A stretch of 64,000 nt of DNA from Njordibacter sp905182035 (GCF_047730075.1 NZ_CP159831.1:1426001-1490000), one strand, 5' to 3'. Counted from the first letter of the stretch, positions 25,755 through 34,469 are shown. Translations and numbers: made by a program. Notes: generated from the sequence alone by a model not told the origin.

Positions 25755-26894
25755 ATGCCTGCTAAAGCCATGAATAAACAGATGCCTAGCCCAATTAAGG
25801 CTGCTCAATTTGATGATTTATTGTTACAGCAACGGCCCATGTTTGATGTCCGAGCACCGATAGAATTTGATAAGGGTGCGTTTCCAAACGTTATTAATTT
25901 GCCCCTAATGACTGATGATGAGCGTCAACAAATAGGTACCTGTTATAATGAGCAGGGCCAAGATGCTGCTATCTCGTTAGGTCACCAATTAGTTAACGGT
26001 GCCACTAAAAATAGACGTGTTGAACAATGGTACGCTTTTGCCAGTGAACACCCAGATGCAGTGTTATATTGCTTTCGTGGTGGCCTGCGGTCTAAAGTTA
26101 GCCAGCAGTGGTTGGCAGAAGCTGGTATTGCTATTCCTTTCGTGGAGGGTGGTTATAAGGCGCTTCGCACCCATCTGATAGAGCGTTTAGATCATCTGGT
26201 GGAAGAAGTTCCTGCATTTGTGCTCAGTGGCCGCACCGGCACTGGTAAGACCGAGATATTGCCGCAGTTTGATCGAACCATTGACTTAGAAGGCATTGCC
26301 AAGCACCGCGGATCTAGTTTTGGTAAATACATCGAAGAACAGCCCAGCCAAATTAATTTTGAAAATAATTTAGCTATTGCTTTAATGCAACTAAAGCAAA
26401 CTTCTAGTGAAGCCGTTATTTACGAAGATGAAAGTCGTCTGGTAGGTTGTCGTTTACTACCACTAAGCCTTCAAGCTAAACTAAAATCGTCCCCTATAAT
26501 GGTATTGAAAGATGACTTTGACGCCCGCGTAGAACGTATTTTTGGTGAGTACATAGTTAACGCCATCGCCGCCTGGGAACAACAACTAGTGGACCCAACA
26601 GAGGCATTTTTAGCTTTTGGTGATAGTCTGTTACAAAGTATATACCGAATTCGTAAACGTTTGGGTAGTGAAGCCCATATTCATCTTGTTAAACTACTTG
26701 AAAAGGCTTTACATCAACAATCTAATCAACTTGATTTAAACTACCATAAACATTGGATTACCTATTTACTCAACCATTATTATGACCCAATGTACGACTA
26801 CCAACTTTCCCTTAAACAGGGTCGCGTGGTTATGCAGGGCACCTCAAGTGAACTTGTCACTTGGTACAAAACCAACAACATGTCACATACTTAG
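25755..26894 (+). CDS. mnmH: tRNA 2-selenouridine synthase
   Basis: This 379-residue protein replaces the sulfur of 2-thiouridine-34 with selenium through a geranylated intermediate, in tRNAs for Lys, Glu and Gln. An N-terminal rhodanese domain carries the catalytic C106 in YCFRGGLRS. A P-loop domain has Walker A GRTGTGKT at 159-166. E. coli MnmH is 364 residues. The ATG at 25755, one base after the selD stop, is preferred; a longer frame from 25671 lies inside selD. Its substrate is made by MnmA, encoded at 59.1-60.2 kb. Confidence 0.95.
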   Translation: MPAKAMNKQMPSPIKAAQFDDLLLQQRPMFDVRAPIEFDKGAFPNVINLPLMTDDERQQIGTCYNEQGQDAAISLGHQLVNGATKNRRVEQWYAFASEHPDAVLYCFRGGLRSKVSQQWLAEAGIAIPFVEGGYKALRTHLIERLDHLVEEVPAFVLSGRTGTGKTEILPQFDRTIDLEGIAKHRGSSFGKYIEEQPSQINFENNLAIALMQLKQTSSEAVIYEDESRLVGCRLLPLSLQAKLKSSPIMVLKDDFDARVERIFGEYIVNAIAAWEQQLVDPTEAFLAFGDSLLQSIYRIRKRLGSEAHIHLVKLLEKALHQQSNQLDLNYHKHWITYLLNHYYDPMYDYQLSLKQGRVVMQGTSSELVTWYKTNNMSHT

Positions 26895-26918
26895 TCTACT
26901 TTAAGGACACCTTATATC

Positions 26919-28028
26919 ATGAAATCAAGAGCCGCTGTTGCCTTAGCCAAAGGCCAACCTTTAACCATTGCAGATATTAACGTAGAAGGCCCAAAAGCTG
27001 GTGAAGTGCTGGTGCGTATGGTCGCTACTGGCGTATGCCATACAGATGCATTTACCTTGTCTGGTGCTGACCCAGAAGGTATCTTTCCATCTGTACTGGG
27101 TCATGAAGGCGGTGGTGTAGTAGAAGAAATAGGTGCAGGCGTCACTAGTGTTGACGTAGGTGATCACGTAATTCCCCTTTACACACCAGAATGTGGCCAG
27201 TGTAAATTTTGTTTGTCGGGTAAAACCAACCTTTGTCAAGCCATTCGTAGCACCCAGGGTAAAGGCTTAATGCCCGACGGCAGTAGCCGCTTTTCGTTAG
27301 ATGGTGAACCCTTGTTCCACTACATGGGCACATCTACCTTTTCTGAGTACACGGTTGTTCCGGAAATTGCCCTAGCAAAGATTAGTAAAGCGGCACCGTT
27401 AGATAAGGTATGTTTGTTAGGCTGTGGCATTACCACAGGTATTGGAGCAGTACTCAACACTGCTAAAGTACAGCCGGGTGATTCCGTAGCCGTATTTGGC
27501 ATGGGTGGTATTGGTTTGAGCGTGGTACAGGGTGCGGTAATGGCCGGTGCTGGCCGTATCATTGTTATAGACATTAACGAAGACAAATTTGAAATGGCAA
27601 AAATGTTGGGTGCCACAGACTGTATTAACCCTAAAAGCTATTCAGACCCTATTCAGGACGTCATCGTAGAGCTAACAGACGGCGGCGTAGATTTCTCCTT
27701 TGAATGTATTGGCAATGTAGACGTCATGCGTTCAGCCCTAGAGTGTTGTCACAAAGGCTGGGGCGAGTCAGTAATTATCGGTGTAGCTGGAGCAGGCCAA
27801 GAAATTAGCACCCGACCATTCCAGTTAGTAACAGGGCGAGTCTGGCGTGGCACCGCTTTTGGTGGTGTAAAAGGTCGCACTCAATTGCCTGATTACGTAG
27901 AGCGTTACATGGCTGGCGAGATCAAAATTGACCCAATGGTGACACATACCATGGGCCTAGAGGATATCAACAGAGCCTTTGATCTAATGCACAGCGGCGA
28001 AAGCATTCGCTCTGTCATCATCTTTTAG
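26919..28028 (+). CDS. frmA: S-(hydroxymethyl)glutathione dehydrogenase (class III alcohol dehydrogenase)
   Basis: This 369-residue zinc enzyme oxidises the glutathione adduct of formaldehyde with NAD+. Catalytic zinc ligands C40 (GVCHTD), H62 and E63 (GHEGGG) and structural zinc cysteines C92, C95, C98 and C106 are all present, as is the NAD site GMGGIG near residue 195. The C-terminal FGGVKGRTQLPDYVERY segment is diagnostic of class III. It sits 24 bases after mnmH with AAGGACACC before the ATG, and 12 bases before frmB. No FrmR-type repressor gene is adjacent. It can also act as S-nitrosoglutathione reductase. Confidence 0.96.
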   Translation: MKSRAAVALAKGQPLTIADINVEGPKAGEVLVRMVATGVCHTDAFTLSGADPEGIFPSVLGHEGGGVVEEIGAGVTSVDVGDHVIPLYTPECGQCKFCLSGKTNLCQAIRSTQGKGLMPDGSSRFSLDGEPLFHYMGTSTFSEYTVVPEIALAKISKAAPLDKVCLLGCGITTGIGAVLNTAKVQPGDSVAVFGMGGIGLSVVQGAVMAGAGRIIVIDINEDKFEMAKMLGATDCINPKSYSDPIQDVIVELTDGGVDFSFECIGNVDVMRSALECCHKGWGESVIIGVAGAGQEISTRPFQLVTGRVWRGTAFGGVKGRTQLPDYVERYMAGEIKIDPMVTHTMGLEDINRAFDLMHSGESIRSVIIF

Positions 28029-28040
28029 GAAATTTCTGTC

Positions 28041-28910
28041 ATGTCTCTAAATCAGCTTTCAGAAGTCAAGGTCAGTGGCGGGCATTTGTTGCGGGTAGAA
28101 CACCTATCTGCAGCATGCCAAGGCAGCATGACCTTCGCTATATTTTTACCACCTCAAGCACAGCAGGGTACTCAATTGAGTAAGGTCCCAGCACTATATT
28201 GGTTATCAGGACTCACCTGCAACGACGAGAACTTCAGTCAAAAGGCTGGTGCGTTTGCCCTAGCTGCAGAATTGGGCATGGCTATTATTATGCCCGATAC
28301 TAGCCCGCGTGGCGCTGGCATTGAAGGTGAAGACGATGCTTATGATCTAGGTACAGGTGCAGGCTTTTACGTTGATGCCACTCAAGCACCTTGGTCAAAA
28401 GCCTACAATATGTACAGCTATGTCACAGAAGAGCTACCGAACATTATTCAAAGCAACTATGCAGTGAATGATCAAGCTGCTATTAGTGGTCACTCCATGG
28501 GAGGCCACGGTGCGTTAATTTGCGCTTTAAAGAACCCAGGTAAATACGCCTCAGTATCTGCTTTTGCGCCGATTACCTCGCCATCACAGTGTCCCTGGGG
28601 ACAAAAGGGCCTTACAGCCTATTTGGGCAGCGATGAGGCCACTTGGGCCCCATGGGATACTAACCAGTTGGTACAAAAAAACCATACTGCAGGTATAACG
28701 CCACAAGCTTTGTTAATTGACCAAGGTACTAGTGACCCGTTTTATGTTGACCAACTGATGCCAAAGTTATTCAATGAAACCTGTGAACGTTTGCAATATC
28801 CCATAGACTACCGCGAACGTGAAGGTTACGACCATAGCTATTACTACATTAGTAGTTTTATTGAAGAGCACCTTCTTTACCATGCCGCATACCTTGGCTT
28901 AACGGCATAA
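28041..28910 (+). CDS. frmB: S-formylglutathione hydrolase
   Basis: This 289-residue esterase-D-family alpha/beta hydrolase releases formate and glutathione, the second step of formaldehyde detoxification. The nucleophile S152 lies in GHSMGGHGAL, the triad histidine is H265 (YDHSYYYI) and the acid lies in the DQGTSDPF segment. The WLSGLTCNDENF oxyanion region and PDTSPRGAG are family-typical. It directly follows frmA, and its stop abuts the start of a DUF2185 gene. Confidence 0.96.
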   Translation: MSLNQLSEVKVSGGHLLRVEHLSAACQGSMTFAIFLPPQAQQGTQLSKVPALYWLSGLTCNDENFSQKAGAFALAAELGMAIIMPDTSPRGAGIEGEDDAYDLGTGAGFYVDATQAPWSKAYNMYSYVTEELPNIIQSNYAVNDQAAISGHSMGGHGALICALKNPGKYASVSAFAPITSPSQCPWGQKGLTAYLGSDEATWAPWDTNQLVQKNHTAGITPQALLIDQGTSDPFYVDQLMPKLFNETCERLQYPIDYREREGYDHSYYYISSFIEEHLLYHAAYLGLTA

Positions 28911-29261
28911 ATGATGATAGCAAAAAAGCGTCACACCCGTCATGGTCATATGGCCCGAGTCTCCAAACTAGCCCTAGGTGATAATGCTTTACCTGTACGA
29001 TTTATGTACAAAACTATACCAGAACACAGCAATGACACAGGTTGGCGCTTGTTCACAGGTTATGAAACACCTGAATTCTTAGAAGAGTTCTCAAACCTAG
29101 AACCTTTCCCATTGGCACCCATGTGTGAAGCTGATTCAAGCTTAGATGCATTGTTAGACCACAACGCAGGCACCATATGGGAGAGGCCTCCAGATCAACC
29201 ATGGCAACAAGTTCACGACTTCGAAATTCCTGTGGAAGAAGTGGATGTTGAAGTGAGTTAA
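28911..29261 (+). CDS. DUF2185-like small protein
   Basis: This 116-residue soluble protein has the central segment RFMYKTIPEHSNDTGWRLFTG followed by ETPEFLEE, which resembles DUF2185 (related to the Imm33 immunity fold). The N-terminus is short and basic (KKRHTRHGH) and the C-terminus strongly acidic. No function is established that I know of. It is wedged between frmB (immediately adjacent) and the ybfF-like gene (TAATG overlap), so it is transcribed with the formaldehyde genes. No toxin gene is nearby, so an immunity role is not supported here. Confidence 0.7.
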   Translation: MMIAKKRHTRHGHMARVSKLALGDNALPVRFMYKTIPEHSNDTGWRLFTGYETPEFLEEFSNLEPFPLAPMCEADSSLDALLDHNAGTIWERPPDQPWQQVHDFEIPVEEVDVEVS

Positions 29262-30064
29262 TGTTACTCAATACACTTCAATTTAATATACACGGTAGCT
29301 ATCCCCTGGTAGTTTTACATGGGTTATTTGGCTCCCAAGACAACTGGCGTAGCCACGCTTTAACGTGGGCGCAAGATCGGCGTGTGATTACCATGGACCT
29401 GCGTAATCACGGCATGTCTGCCCATGATCCATTAATGGATTATGCTACCATGGCAAATGATGTATGCCAGAGTTTAGATAAGTTAGGCTTACAAAAAGTC
29501 GACCTGTTAGGCCATTCAATGGGTGGTAAAGTGGCGATGCAATTAGCCATTAATGACCCACAACGCATACGAAGTTTACTCGTTGCTGATATTGCTCCAG
29601 TTGCTTATGAGCCACGGCACCAAGCTATATTGGCGGGACTCAATAGCATTAGCCTAGTAACGTTAAAGTCCCGTAAACATGGGTTAGATTTACTTATGGC
29701 ATACGAACCTGATGCGAGGGTATGTCAGTTTTTACTCAAAAGCCTCTATAAAAACCAAATAGGAAAGTTTGTTTTACGCTACAACCTCACAGCTATACAA
29801 GAGAACTACCAAGCCATAAGTGCAGCACCTATCTCGTCCGTAACATCCGCAGCACTGACAGGAGCGCCAGCTTATACCGGCCCAACACTGGTACTTAAGG
29901 GCGCAGACTCCCCCTACATCTTACCTCAACATAAGGCTGCGTTTGATGCTGTACTACCCAACACCCAGTTGAATGTCATGGCAGACTGCGGTCATTGGCT
30001 GCATGCCGAAAAACCAGAGCTGTTTTCCCGCTTGGTGTCACGATTTTTAGATAACCTCGTTTAG
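29261..30064 (+). CDS. ybfF: YbfF-like alpha/beta-hydrolase (esterase)
   Basis: This 267-residue alpha/beta hydrolase begins with LVVLHGLFGSQDNWRS (oxyanion region) and DLRNHGMSAH. The nucleophile serine lies in LLGHSMGGKVAM near residue 88, the acid in VLKGADSPYI, and the histidine in DCGHWLHAEKPE. E. coli YbfF is an acyl-CoA/palmitoyl thioesterase-like esterase of 254 residues; the symbol is assigned by family resemblance. It overlaps the upstream gene by one base and is 3 bases from the next, so it is part of the selD-to-glycosyltransferase run. Confidence 0.85.
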   Translation: MLLNTLQFNIHGSYPLVVLHGLFGSQDNWRSHALTWAQDRRVITMDLRNHGMSAHDPLMDYATMANDVCQSLDKLGLQKVDLLGHSMGGKVAMQLAINDPQRIRSLLVADIAPVAYEPRHQAILAGLNSISLVTLKSRKHGLDLLMAYEPDARVCQFLLKSLYKNQIGKFVLRYNLTAIQENYQAISAAPISSVTSAALTGAPAYTGPTLVLKGADSPYILPQHKAAFDAVLPNTQLNVMADCGHWLHAEKPELFSRLVSRFLDNLV

Positions 30065-30067
30065 ATT

Positions 30068-31231
30068 ATGCGTATTTTATTACTATCAGCTTACGATGCA
30101 CAAAGTCATAAATACTGGCGTGAAGCACTAGTAGACGAGTTCCCAGAGCATCACTGGACCCAGTTAGTATTGCCAGGGCGTTATTTTAGCTGGCGTATTC
30201 GTGGCAACAGTATGCAATGGGCTTTGGGTGCAAAAGCCACTTTAGACCAACCCTATGACCTTGTACTTGCTACATCAATGGTGGATTTGGCTTCTCTAAA
30301 GGGCTTTGTTGCTAACTTGGCGAACATACCATCTATTCTTTATTTTCATGAAAACCAATTTATTTACCCGGCAAACCAGTCCAATAAAACACGTCAATTA
30401 GACCCTAAAATGGTTACCTTGTATGGGGCTTTGAGCGCTGATAAGTTGGTCTTTAATAGTCAATACAACCAACAGAGTTTTATAGCTGGGGTCGATGAGT
30501 TACTTAACCAATTACCAGAAAAGATGCCAATAGACGTTGCTCAGTTGTTAGACAAAAAAAGTTCGGTGTTGCCAGTGCCTCTTAAAACCCTGTACCCTCT
30601 AGACCCGCGTAATCCCTCCAATATAGCCAACAACGGCAACACAGAACACCAGTCACTATGGCCTAAACGAGAGGGTAGATCATCCTTGAGGTTGATCTGG
30701 GCTGCACGGTGGGAATACGATAAAGGCCCACAACAACTTCAGGCCATACTACGTCAACTACGCAATAGGAACATAGATTTCAAACTGTGCCTTGTTGGAC
30801 AACAGTTCCGCCAACAACCCATTGAATTTGAAGAAATAAAAAAAGAGTTCAGCACTTACCTTGTTCAGTTTGGTTATGTTGAATCTCGGCAGCAGTACCT
30901 CAACTGGTTGGCGGGAGGGGATATGATATTGTCTACAGCGCTACACGAGTTTCAAGGCATTTCTGTGTTAGAAGCTGTGCAGTTGGGTTGTATTCCTGTG
31001 TTGCCAAACCGTCTGGTTTACCCTGAAATGTTTGGTTTAGACTATCTCTATGAGTCTGCGCCTCAGGAACATAAAAAAGAATCCGTTGCAGCTGTTAACC
31101 TCATCCAAAAGATGGCACTCAAAATCGACCAGGACATTGCTTCCATCCCTTTTGTTGAGCATCTACTGTGGCCGAATATGAAGGAACAATATAAACATTT
31201 GTTAGATTTCAAAGCACCTAACAGACCTTAA
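30068..31231 (+). CDS. Queuosine-tRNA mannosyltransferase-like glycosyltransferase (GTDC1/QTMAN family)
   Basis: This 387-residue GT4-type protein closely follows the animal GTDC1/QTMAN pattern. It opens with SAYDAQSHKYW, has SILYFHENQFIYP near residue 98 and LVFNSQYN. The second domain has WAARWEYDKGP, and an STALHEFQGISVLEAV block precedes NRLVYPEMFGLDYLY. In vertebrates the enzyme adds mannose to queuosine-34 of tRNA-Asp. The bacterial homologue's substrate has not been shown as far as I know, so the role is inference. It closes the seven-gene run beginning at selD. An insert near residues 180-200 (Asn/Pro-rich) separates the two domains. Confidence 0.88.
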   Translation: MRILLLSAYDAQSHKYWREALVDEFPEHHWTQLVLPGRYFSWRIRGNSMQWALGAKATLDQPYDLVLATSMVDLASLKGFVANLANIPSILYFHENQFIYPANQSNKTRQLDPKMVTLYGALSADKLVFNSQYNQQSFIAGVDELLNQLPEKMPIDVAQLLDKKSSVLPVPLKTLYPLDPRNPSNIANNGNTEHQSLWPKREGRSSLRLIWAARWEYDKGPQQLQAILRQLRNRNIDFKLCLVGQQFRQQPIEFEEIKKEFSTYLVQFGYVESRQQYLNWLAGGDMILSTALHEFQGISVLEAVQLGCIPVLPNRLVYPEMFGLDYLYESAPQEHKKESVAAVNLIQKMALKIDQDIASIPFVEHLLWPNMKEQYKHLLDFKAPNRP

Positions 31232-31264
31232 ACCTTTACACTGCAAAGCCTTATGTTTAGGTCT
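31223..31264 (+). terminator. Possible weak terminator after the glycosyltransferase
   Basis: An imperfect stem pairs AGACCT-AAAC (31223-31233, one bulged T) with GTTTAGGTCT (31255-31264), with an inner CTTT/AAAG stem. The stop codon lies in the left arm. Only a short TTCATT tail follows, so termination strength is doubtful. Confidence 0.4.
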
Positions 31265-31435
31265 TCATTACAAGGGCATCTGTATTTAGCAACCATTTTT
31301 ATTCCTGTAAATTGAGTTGTTATTTAACAAGTGCAGCTGTAAAACAAATCATAATGCTGCTCACAAACGGGTGGCGAAGCGTGTTAAAATACATTCAGTA
31401 GAACTATTGAATAACGTCACTGAGCCGAACTCAAC

Positions 31436-31615
31436 ATGACCCGTGCTAAAAAGAAAATGCCCGCCGTAGCTGGTGTGACTTTTAACCCTAATAAGAAGAA
31501 AACAACCGTCGCTAGAACATTTTCGCCTTCTAGTTATCAAACGCGTAAACAAAAAGGCTTAGCCACCAAAAAGAAACAAAAGTCAGTATTTCAGCAACAC
31601 CAAGACGAGAGCTAA
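31436..31615 (+). CDS. Small basic protein (59 residues)
   Basis: This ATG-initiated frame encodes 59 residues, starting MTRAKKKMPAVAGVTFNP and ending QQHQDES. About a quarter of the residues are Lys or Arg, in three clusters (AKKK, NKKK, TKKKQK). It has no hydrophobic core and resembles an intrinsically disordered nucleic-acid- or ribosome-binding peptide. It lies 4 bases before the DUF599 gene and would share its mRNA. I do not recognise a family. Low-complexity lysine codons can give chance frames, but the tight coupling downstream and the absence of any alternative gene in this 384-base stretch support it. Confidence 0.6.
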   Translation: MTRAKKKMPAVAGVTFNPNKKKTTVARTFSPSSYQTRKQKGLATKKKQKSVFQQHQDES

Positions 31616-31619
31616 CGTA

Positions 31620-32384
31620 ATGGAACATATCACCACCTACATTGTCACCGTACTGCCAGATCAAGGGTGGAACCTATTGGCTTTGGTCTGGTTTTTGATT
31701 GCTGTGCGTGGTTATCAAGCATACGCCATCCGGGCCTCTAGGCGTAAAGACTCGTTAGCAGGGGTGTTGCATGCTTATCGCCAGCGTTGGATGGTGCGTA
31801 TGATTGGCCGTGACATGCGCATGGCCGACATAGGCGCTGTGGCTAATTTAGAACGTTACGTTACTTTGTTCGCATCATCTAGCTTGCTGATTTTAGCTGG
31901 TTTAGTGACGTTAGTGGGTTACACTGAAGATGTGGTACACATCGGCCGAGGTATTCCATTTTTGCCACCTCAGTCACCTTTAGAGTGGCAGTTTAAGCTG
32001 TTCTTCCTCACCCTAATGTTCGTTTATGCCTTTTTTAAGTTCACATGGAGTCTTCGACAATACGGCTTTGCTTCGGTAATGATTTCCAGTGCACCTGTAG
32101 TATATGGTGATATCTCCGATAACAAAGACCTGATGGACCACGTGAATCGCTCGGCCAAGGTTCTATCTATGGCAGCGAACAACTTTAACTTTGGTCTACG
32201 TGCTTACTATTACAGTCTTGCAGTTTTGACTTGGTCTATACACCCTCTGGTGTTTATGGCGGTTACCTGTGTAGTGGTTTATATCCTCTACACTCGCGAG
32301 TTTAACTCAAGTTCACTTGCAGAGCTAAAGGGCAGTAACGACTCTAAGAATCGAAAAACCCTAGTAGATTACCACCTCATTTAG
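31620..32384 (+). CDS. DUF599 family membrane protein
   Basis: This 254-residue protein has four or five hydrophobic segments: about residues 17-32, 80-102, 122-140 and a long C-terminal one near 200-222. The family signature RQRWMVRMIGRDMRMADIGAVANLERYVTLFASSS follows the first segment. An N/Q/R-rich loop (DHVNRSAKVLSMAANNFNFGLRAYYY in part) precedes the last membrane span, typical of DUF599. The function is unknown. It follows the 59-residue basic protein by four bases and precedes htpG, which has its own heat-shock promoter. Confidence 0.85.
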   Translation: MEHITTYIVTVLPDQGWNLLALVWFLIAVRGYQAYAIRASRRKDSLAGVLHAYRQRWMVRMIGRDMRMADIGAVANLERYVTLFASSSLLILAGLVTLVGYTEDVVHIGRGIPFLPPQSPLEWQFKLFFLTLMFVYAFFKFTWSLRQYGFASVMISSAPVVYGDISDNKDLMDHVNRSAKVLSMAANNFNFGLRAYYYSLAVLTWSIHPLVFMAVTCVVVYILYTREFNSSSLAELKGSNDSKNRKTLVDYHLI

Positions 32385-32412
32385 GTCAATACGCATAAAG
32401 CAGCCAATATAG

Positions 32413-32440
32413 CTTGAAATTATTCAAGCCACCCCCATCA
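32413..32440 (+). promoter_or_regulatory. Sigma-32 heat-shock promoter of htpG
   Basis: CTTGAAA (32413-32419), 13 bases, then CCCCATCA (32433-32440) matches the RpoH consensus CTTGAAA-N11-16-CCCCATNT almost perfectly. It lies 66 bases before the htpG ATG, giving a leader of about 60 bases. Confidence 0.88.
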
Positions 32441-32506
32441 TTGACCCCGTAACCACTTTACTAGCGCTACCAGCGCAGCCCATGATTTACGGAGAAACAA
32501 CGCCCC

Positions 32507-34408
32507 ATGAGCACTGCTACTAAAACAGAGACTTTAGGTTTTCAAACAGAAGTTAAACAACTTTTACATTTGATGATTCACTCCTTGTACAGCAACAAGG
32601 AAATTTTCCTTCGCGAACTTATTTCTAACGCTTCAGATGCTGCAGACAAAATGCGTTTTGCTGCAGTTTCAGACGGTAGCCTGTATGGAGATGACAGTGA
32701 ACTTGCTATCCATATTAAGTTTGACAAAGAAGCCAATACCTTAAGTATTAGTGACAATGGTATTGGTATGGATCGTGCCGATGTGATTGACCACTTGGGC
32801 ACCATTGCCAAGTCTGGCACTTCTGAGTTCTTGCAGAACCTTACTGGTGATCAGCAAAAAGATTCACAGTTGATCGGTCAGTTTGGTGTAGGTTTTTACT
32901 CATCTTTCATCGTCGCCGATGAAGTGGAAGTAATTACCCGTAAAGCGGGTTCAAAAAAATCTGAAGGTGTCCTATGGCGCTCAAAAGGTGAGGGCGAATT
33001 TGATATCTCTAAAGTTAAAAAAACTGGGCGTGGTACAGAAATTATCCTGCACCTTAAAGCCGATGAAAAAGAATTTGCTGAAGGCTTTCGACTACGCAGT
33101 TTAGTGCGTAAGTACTCTGACCACATCTCTATCCCCGTAATCATGATGAAAGAACATTATGGTGAAGATGCAGACAAGCAAGAGCCTGAAGAAGAAACCG
33201 TAAACTCGGCCACAGCCCTTTGGACTAAGTCTCGCTCAGAAGTTAAAGACGAACAGTACCACGAGTTTTACAAGCACGTATCACATGACTTCCAAGAGCC
33301 TTTGACATGGGCCCATAACAAGGTAGAAGGTAAGCTTGAATATACTAGCCTGCTATACATACCAGCCAAAGCGCCTATGGACATGTGGCAGCGTGAAGCC
33401 ACCAGGGGTTTAAAGCTTTACGTACAACGCGTATTTATTATGGATGAAGCTGAGCAGTTCTTGCCCATGTACCTACGTTTTATTAAAGGTATAGTAGACA
33501 GCAACGATTTGTCTCTTAACGTGTCCCGTGAAATCTTACAAAAAGACCCAGTCATCGACTCGATGCGCGCTGCATTAACCAAACGTGTGCTCGATGTGCT
33601 TGAAAAGATGTCGAAAAAGCAGCCTGAACAATACGCCACGTTCTGGAAAGAGTTTGGTCAGGTCATGAAAGAAGGTCCTGCAGAAGACCACAACAATAAA
33701 GAAAAAATTGCTAACTTGTTGCGTTTCTCTTCTAGCACCGATGACAAAACTGATCAAATTCATAGCTTGGCCGAATATAAAGGCCGTATGCAAGAAGGCC
33801 AAGACAAGATCTATTACGTGGTTGCTGATAACCACAACACTGCAAAGAACAGCCCACACTTAGAAATTTTCCGCAAAAAAGGCATCGAAGTTCTATTGCT
33901 GTCTGAGCGTGTAGACGAGTGGTTGATGTCGCACATGATGGACTTTGACGGTACCCCGTTACAAGACGTCGCCAAAGGCGCCTTAGATCTTGGCGAAGTA
34001 GAAGACGAAGCCGAAAAGAAAGAACAGGAAGAGCAAGCCAAGCAATACGAAGGCCTTGTTGAAAGGGTGAAAGGTTTGCTGGAAGAGCACGTAGAAAGCG
34101 TACGCATCACCCACCGTTTAACAGACTCCCCAGCCTGTTTGGTGGTTGGTGAAGATGACATGGGTCTACAAATGCGTCGTATCATGGAAGCTGCTGGCCA
34201 AGCAATGCCATCAACTAAGCCAACATTTGAACTCAATCCAGATCATCCATTAGTTGCCAAGCTAAACGATGAAGCTGATGAAGACCGGTTTAGTGAGTTA
34301 ACTCGTGTTCTGTTTGACCAAGCCCAATTGGCAGAAGGCGGACAGTTAGAAGACCCCGCTGCTTATGTTTCACGCCTTAACAAATTGTTATTGGAACTTA
34401 GTGCCTAA
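32507..34408 (+). CDS. htpG: Chaperone HtpG (Hsp90)
   Basis: This 633-residue ATP-dependent chaperone has the GHKL ATP site at its N-terminus: FLRELISNASDAADKMRF (with E, N and D ligands near residues 34-42), the ISDNGIGMD motif and the GQFGVGFYSSF lid/glycine motif near 125. The middle domain's catalytic arginine lies in the NVSREILQ segment, and a C-terminal dimerisation domain follows. The length matches E. coli (624). GGAGA lies 11 bases before the ATG. Regulation by heat shock is supported by the upstream sigma-32 promoter. A strong terminator follows. Confidence 0.97.
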   Translation: MSTATKTETLGFQTEVKQLLHLMIHSLYSNKEIFLRELISNASDAADKMRFAAVSDGSLYGDDSELAIHIKFDKEANTLSISDNGIGMDRADVIDHLGTIAKSGTSEFLQNLTGDQQKDSQLIGQFGVGFYSSFIVADEVEVITRKAGSKKSEGVLWRSKGEGEFDISKVKKTGRGTEIILHLKADEKEFAEGFRLRSLVRKYSDHISIPVIMMKEHYGEDADKQEPEEETVNSATALWTKSRSEVKDEQYHEFYKHVSHDFQEPLTWAHNKVEGKLEYTSLLYIPAKAPMDMWQREATRGLKLYVQRVFIMDEAEQFLPMYLRFIKGIVDSNDLSLNVSREILQKDPVIDSMRAALTKRVLDVLEKMSKKQPEQYATFWKEFGQVMKEGPAEDHNNKEKIANLLRFSSSTDDKTDQIHSLAEYKGRMQEGQDKIYYVVADNHNTAKNSPHLEIFRKKGIEVLLLSERVDEWLMSHMMDFDGTPLQDVAKGALDLGEVEDEAEKKEQEEQAKQYEGLVERVKGLLEEHVESVRITHRLTDSPACLVVGEDDMGLQMRRIMEAAGQAMPSTKPTFELNPDHPLVAKLNDEADEDRFSELTRVLFDQAQLAEGGQLEDPAAYVSRLNKLLLELSA

Positions 34409-34422
34409 TTAGTACATCTGAA

Positions 34423-34469
34423 CCATAAAAGCCTCCGTCTAGAATACTAGCCGGGGGCTTTTTTTATGG
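34423..34469 (+). terminator. Terminator after htpG
   Basis: A long stem, CCATAAAAGCC...GGCTTTTTTTATGG, with a CTAG inner stem and AATA loop ends in a seven-T run. The flanking A and T tracts would let it act in both directions. Confidence 0.9.

Noticed and set aside
28911..29261. DUF2185 protein as part of a toxin-immunity locus
   Set aside because: Neighbours are frmB and an esterase; no toxin, polymorphic-effector or secretion gene is nearby.
31317..31330. Inverted repeat TTGTTA-TT-TAACAA upstream of the 59-residue gene
   Set aside because: Short, AT-rich and without a clear promoter around it; could easily be chance.
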